A stretch of DNA of 64,000 nt from Plantago major (GCA_026545765.1 CM048844.1:1116001-1180000), one strand, 5' to 3'; counted from the first letter of the stretch, positions 1-11,437 are shown. Translations and numbers: made by a program. Notes: generated by a model not told the origin, from the sequence alone.

Positions 1-242
1 GGAGTAACATGGTAATCTTTATTGATAGTGTTTAGTACAAGTATCGTAAGAGTCGATAGTCGATCTCTTATTGTGTTATGATGTTCCGAGTGTGGAAGTT
101 CGTCGGTACTTGGAAGGGTCCGTCGGTACTTCGGGAGTCCGAGTGTAGAAGTCCATCGGTACTTCAAGGTATTGGAATTTCATCACCGATTTTTTTTTCA
201 TTTTATGGTACCCTTTATACTGGCGAAGATAAGTGTTTGAAC

Positions 243-1010
243 CTATGTTTTAAAAGCCGGCCCGGACAGTTAAGCCGGTCGCCCCCCAAAAAAGGTCGGA
301 TCGATTGGACCGTTTTAAGCCGGTATGACGTCATAAATAATATTTATAACATTATATTTGTATACGCACACAATATTTTCATTAAAAAACATAAACATTA
401 CAAAAACATAATGGAAGTGACATTAGCATAAGAGCTCCAATTTCAAAACAACATAAAAATACCATCAAATCATACACATTACAATCACAAAACAAAGACT
501 ATAGAGAGTTCCAACATCATAGATGTCATCAACAATACAAAAGTTCAAACTCCAAGCATAGAAATTCTTATGGTTGCAAAATAAATAAAAGTGAACAACA
601 ATGTCAAAGAAGAAGAAATTGCGAGCAGAAACCAGAAAGAACTGAAGAAGAACGAAATTGCGAGCAGAAATTGCAAATGAGAAACCAGAAACCAGAAAGA
701 ACTGAAGAAATTACGAGCAAAAAGCAAAGAACCGAAGAAGAAGAAATTGCGAGCAGAAAGAAATTGCGAGCAAAAACCAGAAAGAACTGAAGAAGAACGA
801 AATCAAATTGCGAGCAAAAATGAAATCAATCAATCATCAAACCTGAAGAAGAAAGAACACAGCATCAAATTGCGAGCAGAAGAACTGAAGACATCGATCC
901 AGATTCCAGAACACAAGAAAGCAGAAGAAGAAAAGAAGAAAAGAAAGCGGAAGAAGAAAAAGAAAGAAGACGACTGGATTTGTTAGGTTTTCTTTCCTTT
1001 TAAAACATAG
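243..1010. mobile_element. Non-autonomous hAT-like DNA transposon
   Basis: The element is 768 bp. It has 14-bp perfect terminal inverted repeats, CTATGTTTTAAAAG at 243-256 and its complement at 997-1010. An 8-bp target duplication GTTTGAAC lies at 235-242 and 1011-1018. The right arm has a single GTTTGAAC at the matching position (near 48466), which is a clean empty site. An 8-bp duplication is the hAT hallmark. There is no transposase. The interior from about 600 to 960 is purine-rich and built of diverged repeats of roughly 40-50 bp containing TTGCGAGCAGAAA and AGAAAGAACTGAAGAA, so open frames in it are low-complexity. Confidence 0.92.
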
Positions 1011-1276
1011 GTTTGAACTATGGCGGATGAACTAATGTCAAGCCTCGAAAGTAGTGCATTTCTTGAGAGCTCCATCCTGTAGAGACTTTTTTTTGAGGTA
1101 TTGGGGCTTTTGCAGGGGTGAAAGAGAAGGACCTGTAGAGCATTTCTTGTTTGTAAAGTTCAGAAAAGCTTGAGACATGGTGCTTTGAAGACTTATTCTT
1201 TATTCTTTCTTTTTCATTTTTTTAATTTAATCGTTTTGTTGGGTTATTTCTAATTTCATTCGAGCATGGATTCTTC

Positions 1277-1960
1277 AGAACTTTGTTTACTGGCTTTTTT
1301 AAATTTTTCCAAATTCCATTAAACTTTTTTTTACCATCGACTAATAAAAAGTTTTAAATGAGCAACGCTTCTTGGAAAAAGAAGCTTCCTTGATTAACTT
1401 TTTTGAAAAAGAAGGAGCTTGTTATATTTTTATTCCGAAAATATCCCTACCCAAATTAACCTAAATTAGACTAAATAAAATAAGAAGTAAAAACAACCAT
1501 ATTACCAAGCAACGAATTTTATACATCATGCACCCAATATTATCACCCAATAATTCTATACACATCAATTACTAATTTTTTTCATTACTAAGTTAAAATG
1601 CTCAACGATTATTATTTCTTTCAACTTCTGATAATTTTGATGATGTTATTAAAGTGGCGATGTAAAATACATTAAATATATATTATAATTATTTGACAAA
1701 ATATGATATATTATTATTTAAAAAACTATAGACTAATAATACGATAAGAAAGGTTAAAGACAAGAAAAATAAGAGTAATGCCCTTTTTATGTCATTTTAC
1801 AAAACACCAGCTAGCTTTTCAGCTAATTTGCTAAACACCTACATTTAAAACCTCTAGCTTTTCAATTTAGCTAAAACTACCTAACCATTTAGCTTTTTCG
1901 ACCATTTACTACCACTAGCTTTCCAAATTAGCTTTTCAACTAGTTTTGCTAAACAGAGAC
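1277..1960. mobile_element. Left-arm-only insertion, probable MITE
   Basis: About 684 bp is present here and missing at the matching right-arm site near 48181. Both ends contain a related motif: CTTTGTTTACTGGC inside the left end, and GTTTAGCAAAACTAG read inward from the right end. The last 150 bp repeat AGCTAGCTTT, AGCTAATTTGC and similar words typical of hAT-type MITE ends in plants. No convincing target duplication is visible because the junction sequence differs between arms. It could instead be a deletion in the right arm. No gene is seen in it. Confidence 0.5.
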
Positions 1961-2190
1961 TAAGATATGATTCTGCCTATCTAATATAATAATAATATTC
2001 TCTTAATTCCATTCTAATTATTATAGAATTAAAATTAGAGTTGTAGTAGTATATTACAACCCCTTAATTAAAAAGTTAAATATGAATACTATATACCTCA
2101 AAAAAGATAAATACCCACTGTGTGTTCTTAATGGCACTAATTATATACTCCTCAAGTTCTTGGTATTGGCTAAAAAAAAATAAAGTACTA

Positions 2191-2452
2191 CTCCCTCCTA
2201 TTTTTAATTGTCGTCTTAGAGTTTTTATACATTTTAATACACCCAATTCAATTTATTATTAATTTTCATAAAATACAACATTAATTACATATAACTGTGA
2301 TACTTGAACCAGTATACAATATCTCTAAATGACATGAAATTCAACAACACACAATAATTATGATAAAAGTCTTTCTTGAAAAATGTAAAACGATAAATAT
2401 TTTTCAAATAGTGAAAAAACTAAAACGACAATTATTAAAAATTGAGAGGAAG
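2191..2452. mobile_element. Stowaway-like MITE (left-arm copy)
   Basis: The element has CTCCCTCC-type inverted termini: the left end reads CTCCCTCCTATTTTTAA and the right end reads CTTCCTCTCAATTTTTAA in reverse. TA dinucleotides flank it at 2189-2190 and 2453-2454. These are the terminal motif and TA duplication of the Tc1/mariner-related Stowaway group. The interior is AT-rich and non-coding. Two reverse-oriented copies lie in the right arm at 45000-45261 and 47697-47956, so insertion predates the duplication. Confidence 0.8.
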
Positions 2453-2606
2453 TACTAATTCTAGCACTAGGACTAACATGTTGGAATTTTGCTAATAGGT
2501 GTAAATAGGTTGGATTTACATGGTGACTAATTTATTGAGTGCTTTTATAATAAAGTATTTGGGAAGCATGTGTTGCTTTAACTCATTTTATATAGACTCA
2601 AATTGT

Positions 2607-3255
2607 TAGGGGTGCACGTTCGGATTAATCCGATCCGAAGTTCGGATCAATCCGAAATTTCGGATCAGGAAAGACTCAATCCGAAATCCGATCCGAACGA
2701 TCGGATCGGATCGGATTTCGGATTAATCCGAAAAAGTTCGGATTGGATCGGATTTAATCCGAACTTAAAAAAAAAAAAAAACTGAAATTGCATTTCGTAG
2801 CCAAATTAAATACTAGTTCAGTAGTTCGACATTCAAAATAAACAAAATAAAGTTCACAAGTTTACTTCAAGTCCAAAACAACAAATACGAAAAGTTTGTA
2901 GTTCATGTCTAGAATAACGACTAGTCGACTAGTCGATTACATTCTTTGAAGTAAAAATAGAATGTGCATATTTCCAACAACTACAAAATCCAACTTTCCA
3001 GCATTCTAAACAAACTTGAAAATGAATGGATTGGAAATGAATGGAGAAGATGGGTTTTCGAGGTATTTTTTTAATTAATTAATTAAGGATATTTTTTTAA
3101 AAATTAATTTGGATTTTCGGATTAATCCGACGGATCGGATCGTATTAATCCGAAAAATTTCGGATCTAAAATATCATAATCCGTAATCCGATCCGAATAC
3201 ATCGAATCGGATCGGATTTTCGGATTTCGGATTTCGGATTTTATGATCACTCCTA
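2607..3255. mobile_element. Non-autonomous hAT-like element with subterminal CGGAT repeats
   Basis: The 649-bp element starts TAGGGGTGCACG and ends in a complementary CACTCCTA. It is flanked by the 8-bp direct repeat CAAATTGT at 2599-2606 and 3256-3263. The right arm has one CAAATTGT at 47464-47471, giving a clean empty site. About 150 bp at the left end and 130 bp at the right end are packed with short palindromic words (CGGATTAATCCG, GGATCGGATCGG), the kind of subterminal repeat that can bind a hAT transposase supplied in trans. The open frame across the left end is a by-product of these repeats. Confidence 0.9.
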
Positions 3256-3347
3256 CAAATTGTATTCTGTGAGGTGTAAAAAAGAGGATGAGTGAGCTAA
3301 TGAGCTGTAGGTTGATGTGACATATTTTGAGGTTGTCAAAGTAGAGC

Positions 3348-3667
3348 CATTCTTAGTCATTATCTTTGTCTATGAAATTTGAACTCGGATTAGATAATTT
3401 TTGAAGGGGCTGTAAATCGTAGTCGAGCTAAACGCCTGTGTTCATTACTTTCTGCAATTGGAAATCTTATCTGTGAAGCCAAGTCTTTTGCACTTTATTT
3501 TACGTCTGTTTCTTTTGTTCTAGTTAAACGTTGTTCAAATAAGTTGGCTCATTGTTTAGCCGCGTTGGTAGGACCAGACTGTGTTGGCTTCACGGACATT
3601 CCTATTGTAAATCCTGATGTACTTTGATTTTGATGATTAATGAAAGTTTTAGTTCTCAAAAAAAAAA
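3348..3667 (+). mobile_element. 5'-truncated LINE tail with RNase H end
   Basis: A 320-bp insertion ends in an A-run and is flanked by AAAGTAGAG at 3339-3347 and 3668-3676; the right arm has this word once, so the empty site is preserved. Frame 3457-3627 reads through the last 56 residues of a LINE RNase H-like (RVT_3) domain, including VSFVLVKRCSNKLAHCLA, which matches the family pattern of an R, N, A-H-x-L-A block, and ends at a natural TGA. The frame has an in-frame stop further upstream. The 3' UTR and poly(A) follow. This is a typical target-primed, 5'-truncated LINE insertion and encodes nothing functional. Confidence 0.85.
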
Positions 3668-4224
3668 AAAGTAGAGAATTTATTAGAAATTGTGATATAA
3701 TTAGAAATAAATGGGAGATGAAAGAAAATGGGAAAAGAAGTGAATTTTGGTCAAGTTAAAACCACATGAAATACGAAATCAAATCCAAACGTAATACTTG
3801 TGCTACAATGCAGAAACGATAAAACCAAAGTAAAAAATAAATAGTCCGAATATATTTGCACTTGGAGTCATAAAGTGGTCTGGTAGTAATGAGTTTAATA
3901 AGTTACTTCTAAACTATAATGATAAGTTATTAAACGAAATTATATTATTAAAATTTGTGGTCTATATTTTCATGATATAATTTTGTTATTTATATTTATA
4001 GTTAAAGATTAATTTATATTCAAAGTCGAACTCTGTTGACCGGAAAAAGTAAAAATGAATAAATTTAGAATGAAACAGGAGAAATATATAAAATTATTTT
4101 GTGATTTAGACATGCGAAATTTTAAAATATCATAAATATTACACATAAGAAAAGGTTATTTTTCAAAGCTCCCCACAATGCTATGTACACTATTCATCAC
4201 TAGCTAAATCAATGATAAACCAAC

Positions 4225-7200
4225 TTTTTTTTGGAACCGAAAATACTTTTATTCCATTCCAACAGTTAAGTACACAACCGATCCGAAGATCCAGGTAATC
4301 AAAAAATAATCAAAACAACCAAGTGAATCAAACAATTTTCTAGACTCTATCTTAACATGAGTAGGGCGCAATATTTGCGTAAACTCCTATCCTGCCAACA
4401 TCTATTTATAATTTTATTGACTATATGCTCATCCAGTCTTGCATTTGCCGGTTTCTGCTGAAAGACAGCAAGATTCCTCTCCATCCAGATAGAATATACA
4501 GTCTATGTGAAAGCACACCGCATCACCTTCTTTTGCCATGCATTGTTCCGCAGCTGCATACATAACCACTCGACCTCCTCCTCCCACGGGCAAGGAGCAC
4601 GCTGAATTTCCATCCATCTCAAGACAGGGGTCCAAATCTGGCGCGGAAAAGGGCATTGGAAGAACAAGTGTTCCATCGACTCATCCGCAGGGCAGAAAGA
4701 ACAAACAACAGTCACATTCGGGTTCCACCTACGAACTCTATCCTTGGTAGCTAATCTCTTATGTAGACCCATCCACGTACAAAAAATAGCTCGGGGTTGC
4801 GCCTTGTTATCAAACCACCACTTCTTCCATGGTACATTTGCTTTCACACCCCGCAGCTCCTCATACAAATCTCGATTTTGAAATCGACCAGTGTTCCACA
4901 TACTTGTCCAGGCTGGTGATTGTCTTAACATACATTGGTTTTTCATTATAGCCTTCAAGATCCAAGAGGCATCCCCCGGGAGTTCTACATTATATCACCT
5001 CCCTGTCTTTTATATAGTAGCAATGTACCCACTTCACCCACAATCTATCCTCCTTCCGGCAGATATTCCAAAGCAACTTTGCCACCGTACAAATATTCCA
5101 TTCGGTCAATGAGGTAAGGTTGAGGCCTCCAGCATTCTTAGCATCACATACTTTGTCCCAGGCAATCGGTGCTCTATTTGTTATTTCAGCCGTACCACTC
5201 CACAGAAAGGAGCGACAGAGTGATTCTATGCGGTGGATTACTTGTTTCGGCATGGGAAAAACCTGCATCCAATAGCTCGTCATTGCTTGTAGCACACTAC
5301 GGATTAATTGCATCTTACCCGCATAGCTTAGGAGTTTCAAGCTCCAATGCTGGATCCTAGCCGTAATGCGGTCAATGAGCGGTTGGCAGAGTCGAATAGT
5401 CAGTTTCTTGGTGGTTAGAGGCACACCGAGGTATTTCACTGGCAGCTGCCCTTCCCCAAAACCTGTAATCGTGAGCAAACGGTTAAGGAAGGCACGGTTG
5501 ACTCCTCCACAATAAATTCGGCACTTTCTATGATTCACATTAAGTCCTGTTGAACGAGAGAAGCTATCAAACTGAGCCATAAGAATTGAAACTGATGTAG
5601 GGTCCCCTCTAACAAAAAGTAGAAAGTCGTCAGCAAAGCACAGATTCACAATATCCAATCGCTCACACTTAGGATGGAAATTAAAGTCCGGGACAAGCTT
5701 GACTTTAAGTAACACCCTATGTAAGTACTCCATCATGAGGACAAATAGGAGTGGAGAGATGGGGTCACCCTGGCGTAAACCCCTTTCAGCTTTAAGTATC
5801 CGGGATGGAACCCCATTAATGAAGTAGCGATACGACACCGAACGAACACACCGCATCACCCAATCCGTGAACACCACAGGAAAACCAAGCTCATCCATTA
5901 TATCAAGTGCACTCCATTCCACAGTATCGTATGCTTTCTGCAAGTCCATTTGAATCATGCAACAAGGAGAAATATTCCGCCGATCATACCCTCTAACCAA
6001 CTCACTAGCCAGGAGAATATTATCATGGATAACCTTTCCCGGCAGGAACGCAGACTGGCTCTCATCAACCACCGAATTTATAACCTTGCTTAGCATATTC
6101 GTGAGAATCTTCGAGATAATTTTATAAATTATAGTGCAGCACGAAATAGGCCGCATCTCCTTCATAGTGCAAGCTCCTGGTGATTTAGGAATGAGTGTAA
6201 CTAGTGTGCAATTGGCCGCTCGATACAGTCTCCCATTCTTAAAGAAGTCAAAGACAGCAGATAGGGCCTCGGTTTTTATTTCCTTCCAAGCAGACTTGAA
6301 AAAACGAGCATTAAAACCATCAATTCCCGGGGCCTTGTTATCACCAATGCCTTGTAGTGCCTGCCATACTTCAGCCTCCGTAACCTCACGAATAAGACCC
6401 ATCCGTTCTTGACGATTAAGTTGTCGTCCACTTCTTAGAGCCTCAATGTCAATACCCTCAAGTCGCGGTGCTCTTGTTCCCACAAGTGCCGTGTAGTAGC
6501 TTAAGATCTCATCCTCCATTGCACGGTGTTCAGTCAGCACTACACCATCCGATGTAATTAGTTTCGGGAGTACAATTCTTCGATTCTTGTCTTTGACCAC
6601 AACGTGGAAGAAAGCATTATTTCCATCTCCTACACGTAGCCAATGAACCTTTGCCTTTTGCGACACGAGAGATTCCTCAATGTCATTCCATCTAATCAAT
6701 TCTGCCATTGCAAGTTTCACTCTATCAATGCGTGTGATGTCAAAACGATCTAACAAAAGTGCCTCCTGTGCTGCTTGGAGCTCAACACGCGCAGCTTCTA
6801 CCTTGATCCTAGCCCCTGAGTGTTGTTGTCCCAGTACTTTGAACGAGTTTTGGAGGGCTAATAGTCGCTTCCATACCGTGTACATCGGTTGTCTTGTGGC
6901 CCTATGCTGCCAGTGTGCACGGACCGTCTCTAAGAAACGGTCATGGCTTGCCAAAGTATTAATAAAGCGGAACAAATGATGACGCGGCCTTTATATAACC
7001 TCCAAATGCAGGTGTAGAGGGGTATAATCAGATACCCCTGGTTCCAAAACCCGTAGAACCATGGATTCGAATTTTTGGAACCATTCTGGATTGCATATGG
7101 CACGGTCAATTCGCGAATACACCCGTCGATTGGACCACGTAAAGTGGTCACCAATCTTGTCCATCTCAACAAGCCGTGCGGCATCCATCATAGCTGCTAG

Positions 7201-7275
7201 GTCACGGTATTCCGACTCCATTACACTCTGACCCCCAATGCGAACATCATAATGTAAGACTATGATTTCTGAACC
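4225..7275 (-). mobile_element. L1-type LINE, 5'-truncated (left-arm copy)
   Basis: This is a plant L1-clade (RIL-type) non-LTR retrotransposon read on the minus strand. In coding order: the tail of the endonuclease domain (about 7260-6991, with a RIGG block and a terminal SDY where the family has SDH); reverse transcriptase (6975-4990, 661 residues) with NKAPGIDGFNARFFK, SAFLPGKVIHDNI, MDLQKAYDTVEW, GLRQGDPISPLLF and the catalytic FADD; then a zinc-finger zf-RVT domain (4958-4503) with CSFC and MEHLFFQCPF. The 3' UTR ends in poly(A), seen as a T-run at 4225-4232. The element lacks the first ORF and most of the endonuclease. A 1-bp insertion and substitutions near 4987 place a TAA between the RT and zf-RVT frames; the right-arm copy reads through here. 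Confidence 0.9.
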
Positions 7276-8515
7276 ATAAACCATTTTAAACCATGAAATA
7301 AGCGAACACAAGCAATCATTCAACCTAAATTTAATAAAAATTAATCGAACATCACTCACAATGAAAATTGAAAAGCCTATATATAATTCAAACAAATTAA
7401 TCTAGGCGACAAAATACAAAATATATAAGAATGGTAACTCCGGTTGTAACTCCATCCTATAAACCTATGAAAAATACAAAATTCACCAGACAGAGAAAAC
7501 AAATGAGTGAATTGTTAAAACAAACTCCGTGTTATATTATAGATTTTTAGTGTGTCTTTGCAAATGCTTAAAAAAATGCTTTTGTGCTTTTGGAGTAGTA
7601 AAAGTAGTATCTTAGTGTTTTATTTTACAACTTATGCTGTAAATTCTCTAAAAAAAAATAGTTAACCTCCAGAAGCTGAGAAGCAAGTAAATGGCTGCTT
7701 CTACCTGCTTTTATTTATTTTTTAACTAAAAATGAGTGTTTTGATTAAATTTACCAAAGAGTACAACTTCTACTCCGATTTTCAAGTAAAATATCAAACA
7801 CTAATAACTTTTGCTTATAATTAAATTTTTTCAACTTCTATCAAAAGCAGGCCAAAAGTAATTCGTAAAATCATTTGCAAACACACACTTACTCAGCTAA
7901 CAATAGTAATGGTAATTTAATTTCTTCATGTGAAAAACAAGAGATTTGCTGATTTTTGTATGTATATTGTTGAGTTTTGTGTTTTGAATAGTATGGCGTT
8001 TTTGTTAATTTTTGTGTGTAAATTGCTAACTTTTGTATTTTTATTGTTGACTTTTGATTTATATTGCAGATATGATCATTGATTTCCAGAAGTTCATAGA
8101 TTGTAGTCAAGTTGGTGAAAAGAGAAGAAGAAATACTTGGTGGACAAAAGAAGAAGAAATATTTCCAGAAGCCTAGAGATTATACTGTAAATGCTGATTT
8201 GTATTTTTATTGCTGACTTTTGTTAAAATGTAGTTTTTTTCTTTGTAATGAAGAATTTAGTTTGTATGACAGTATAAAAATTTATTTGTTGATTAATGAA
8301 ATTGATTTCTATATATTTTTTAAGTTTTTTTTAAAATTTTATTTGTTTTAAATAAAATTTGACAATTATCTGTCAAAATTCAACAATTAGCGGACCGGTT
8401 TGGTAGAAAACGGGTTAAAGATCCGTGAGTCTTGATGCAAATGGATCCTGCCGACTGTTGTTGTCTAATTGCCGACGTCTTTTTCTATATTTGGCATGGA
8501 CTTGACTATCACATA
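7276..8515. other. AT-rich intergenic stretch, with a possible MITE at 7549-7890
   Basis: No gene is recognised. At 7549-7890 an AT-rich block begins AGTGTGTCTTTGCAAATG and ends with the near-complement CATTTGCAAACACACACT, consistent with a 340-bp hAT-type MITE; I find no matching target duplication. Bases 7944-8108 have a counterpart in the right arm (44790-44940). Part of the same sequence is also reused at 47564-47640 as rearrangement filler. Confidence 0.5.
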
Positions 8516-8741
8516 ATGGACTCTCCAGAAACGGACTCTTTTAAGTTATCAAGATTCCAAATTATGTTTTTTTTTAAAAAAAAAAAGAGTCCTAATTAAT
8601 CCAATACTCTTTCAGAAAGTAAAATAATTAAATCAGAGTCCCAATTCTCCTCCAACGCGCGTCTGAGCCCCAATTATAAAGATTAATGGACTCTCCGGAA
8701 ACGGACTCTTTTAAGTTATCATGATTCCAAATTACGTCTTC
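8516..8741 (+). repeat. Partial direct duplication, about 55-bp unit
   Basis: A unit containing AAACGGACTCTTTTAAGTTA starts near 8517 and again near 8688, about 171 bp apart, with a few differences. Only part of this interval has a counterpart in the right arm. No coding meaning is seen. Confidence 0.6.
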
Positions 8742-8742
8742 C

Positions 8743-8934
8743 TTATAAACCATAGCCCATGCAGATCTCGTCTGCAAGCTTATTCGCGGTACGGGGAACC
8801 CATCTGAGGTGAGCTCCATCAATACGGCTGAGCAGTCCTTTAATCTCTTCCGGTCGCCATCTCAAAGCTTGCTTTGCTGTCGATTGATCTGATCCCCAAA
8901 TTAGGGCGAGTAAAGCCCCAATTTTGCTCTGCAA
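8743..8934 (-). pseudogene. LINE RNase H-like domain fragment
   Basis: The minus-strand frame of 63 residues contains WRPEEIKGLLSRIDGAHLRW followed by VPRTANKLADEI. The second block matches the R-x-x-N-x-x-A-D helix of RVT_3 / LINE RNase H domains. It is a small internal fragment with no start region or poly(A) visible. It lies immediately upstream of the left SWEET copy and is mostly absent from the same place in the right arm, so it is a left-specific insertion or a right-specific loss. It is not functional. Confidence 0.6.
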
Positions 8935-9122
8935 ATATCGCCGAGAAACATCCCGTAAGTTTCCTTAGCCTTCCGATCACCACAAATCATTATCAAAGTT
9001 TATGTATGCTTCTTCTTGCTTTTGCTTTTATAATTTAAAGATCAATGCTTTCGAATTGGTAAGTTTCGTTTCCATCGGTTTTAACCATGTATCATATTTT
9101 TTTCAGATCAAAATTGCTCAGA

Positions 9123-10688
9123 ATGACGAATCTTCACTTTTTAGGAACACCAGACCTAGTGTTGGGCATTACAGGTTTTTGCCTTTCCTAAACTTACATT
9201 ATAGTACTACTACTGTGTTGTCTTGTGTTTCTTCCTTATTGTAGTTACGTTGTTAATTCCTCTTCTTTTTTATTTTTATGTATGTACGTAGCTTCCGCTA
9301 TGTCAATTGCTCTGCTAATTCTGTATCCAATGTGAGTAATTTCTAGCCTCTACCCTACCTACTCTTCATTATGTATGTATGTATGTATGTATGTATGTAT
9401 CGAATGTGAGTAATTTCTACTCCCTACCTACTCTTAATTATGTATGTATGTATGTATGTTATGTTCATTAAACAAATTTCTTACTCCTCAAACTCACTAT
9501 AGCTAGCTATGATTTGATCTGATTTTCTTTTTCTTTTCTTTCCTTGGTTAAATTTAATCACAGACCAAATCATTTGAAAATATTAAGGGAGAAGTCAACT
9601 AAAGATCTACAGCCCTACCCATATGCTTTTACTCAGCTGGCATGCTTCGTATGGATGTTTTATGGTATGAGTGAACCAGTTAAGGGATCCTTCACATTCC
9701 AGAATATATTGGTCGTGCTTCTCAATCACGGTTGCTTTATGGTTCAGACCTATTACTTGTTGACTTTCAGGGCTAATAATACTATACTTCATCACGCGGT
9801 AATTAACTCATTGTCATATACTCTGTTTATGTGTCAGTATTATTATCTTATCTAACAAAGTACTATAACTTTTGCTACTTGCACTGCATGATCAGGCGGT
9901 AATCGAATTCACAGCCGTGCTACCAGAGTGTATATTGTATTTGCGAATCCTTTTACTTTTTGGGCTCCCCTCCTAGATCATCCACATATTACTGGGCCTG
10001 CTGCTGCTACAGTTGGAATTTTTATGTATGCTTCTCCGATACCTTCAATAGTAAGAATCTAACCTCTTCAATCTCTCTTAAATCTGCTGCTTGTTTACCC
10101 AATATACACTGATGTTAAATCTCTCTCAAGTCTGATTTTCGCTTGTTACCCAATATACACTGATCTTTTCCCTTGTATTGATACAAACTTATATATATTT
10201 TATTGATTTCCAGATAAACGCATGCAAGACGCGAACCACATAATACTTGCCGTTTGGATTATGCACAATGTATTTCTTGAATGCTGTCGCGTGGTTTGCA
10301 TATGCATATCTTTATATCCCTACCTACGATGTTTACCTTGCTGTAAGTACACATTGGTTTCACACCATTATAAGTACAACTATTTGTGACTGTCCCTTGT
10401 TTCGTTTTGTGCTTTACCCTTTCTCTTGTTCCACAGATTGCTCACGGAGGTGGCATAATATTGGAAATCGTCATGCTCCTTGTATCTTGTATCCTTCTGG
10501 TGACATTTCGAAGTTCCGGTGTTTACTTGTCATGTTCTTCTTTCGAATCTTTCATAGATCTTCAAATTTGAGACGTTCAACTTGTAACACCATCTAGCTA
10601 GTGTAATAATTTTGTCGCCAAATCTTCCTCAGGTACTGCAATGGAGGATTCTACCGTTGATCTTGAGGCCCCGCTAGTTCAGGACTAA
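9123..10688 (+). pseudogene. SWEET: SWEET sugar transporter, left copy (disabled)
   Basis: The copy matches the right-arm SWEET gene exon for exon: 9123-9174, 9292-9331, 9564-9798, 9896-10050, 10214-10342, 10437-10518 and 10633-10688, with GT/AG borders still present. SWEETs (MtN3/saliva family) are seven-helix membrane uniporters for sucrose or hexoses. This copy looks dead. Exon 4 lacks 13 bp found in the right copy (just after CCAGAGT), which shifts the frame to a TAG within about 40 bases. Exon 5 also carries TAA where the right copy has CAA (after CGAACCACA). Exon 3 remains an open 103-codon frame with the family signature ILREKSTKDLQPYPY. A truncated or non-coding transcript remains possible because splice sites and flanks survive. 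Confidence 0.88.
9361..9463 (+). repeat. (ATGT)n microsatellite pair in SWEET intron 2
   Basis: Two short ATGT runs at about 9370-9400 and 9438-9460 are separated by a duplicated segment containing CGAATGTGAGTAATTTCTA. The segment repeats the exon-2 splice donor context, so a decoy donor sits inside the intron. The right copy has the corresponding runs at 44103-44130 and 44165-44190. Confidence 0.8.
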
Positions 10689-11253
10689 TCTTGATCGTGA
10701 TAATAAGTTACCGAGTTGAACTAACTTAATTATGTAACAAAATTTACTTTTGATGACATACATAAATTTGTTGTCTGCGGTTCATTGACTCGATTCTTGT
10801 TTGCTTTGGTCGTTTACTCACTGGTCTTTGTTTAATTATTTTATTTCGTCGACAAGCACATCACGCGTAGCTTGTTCTACTCTCAATTTTATGGTTCCTG
10901 AGAAATAACATATTCATGTAGATCATCGTTGGACTTGGGAATTTCTCGGATTGATTGAATTTTATTAAAGATTTAAAGATAACATTAGTATTCGTACATA
11001 TTCATGTCACCGGAATTGAGTTATCTTAATTTTCTATGCCAAACATACATATATGATTTTCATGTAACGAGCACAAAATTTTGGATATGGGTACTTTGAT
11101 TGGATATGGGTGCCGTGAAGTTTTATTCCAGTTAAAAACTGCTGATCATTTTGGTTGCAATGAGTAAATGAAGGCCTAGCTTATCTGTGTAGTTTCTTTT
11201 GATACCAAGTAGGTAACATTAGTTTCGTACTTGTCATTTGAGTAGAAGGTGGT
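10689..11253. other. SWEET 3' flank, no further gene seen
   Basis: This interval is shared with 42300-42862 in reverse orientation. It probably holds the 3' UTR and downstream intergenic DNA of the SWEET gene. I find no other ORF or RNA gene. Confidence 0.6.
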
Positions 11254-11437
11254 GTGCATTACAGTGTTTTTGTTTACACCAGACGAGTGTCCAGGTTTGC
11301 TTATGACGCAGCTGCAGCAGAACATGGAGCAATGCAGGACTGGGTGGATAAAATTCGGCGTCGACTTATGAAAGATGAGATGGATCTCTACTTTGTTTCC
11401 TGCTGGAGTCTATGGATGCATAGGAATAAATTTGGTT
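11254..11437 (+). pseudogene. LINE fragment between zf-RVT and RNase H
   Basis: The frame includes DEMDLYFVSCWSLWMHRNKF, which resembles the linker after the zf-RVT domain in plant LINEs (tryptophan-rich, W-x-x-x-x-x-RNK). The reverse-oriented right arm carries the same sequence at about 42102-42290 and continues into an RNase H domain. Here it is cut off at 11430 where the satellite array starts. It is a fossil fragment. Confidence 0.6.

Larger units (their letters stand above)
1..11430. repeat. Left arm of a diverged inverted segmental duplication
   Basis: This segment reappears in reverse complement at 42102-48697. Matched landmarks are the window start with 48697, a Stowaway-like MITE, the L1-type LINE 3' end (4225 with 46835), the SWEET gene (9123-10688 with 42863-44437) and its downstream flank up to 11430 with 42102. 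The arms differ by scattered substitutions, small indels, insertions present only on the left, and a large loss and rearrangement in the right arm. In SWEET exon 3 I count 6 differences in 235 bases. The arm may extend beyond the window start, because homology is still running at base 1. An inverted join of two haplotypes during assembly is an alternative explanation. Confidence 0.9.

Noticed and set aside
2603-2785. 60-codon frame MLGVHVRINPIRSSDQ...
   Set aside because: It is a by-product of the palindromic CGGAT repeats at the end of a hAT-like element.
4429-4750. Small frames overlapping the LINE zf-RVT domain
   Set aside because: Shadow frames of the LINE coding sequence; the same happens at the right-arm copy.
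7991-8110. Short frame with KIQKLAIYTQKLTKTP words
   Set aside because: AT-rich imperfect repeat text with no domain, and reused as filler in the right arm.
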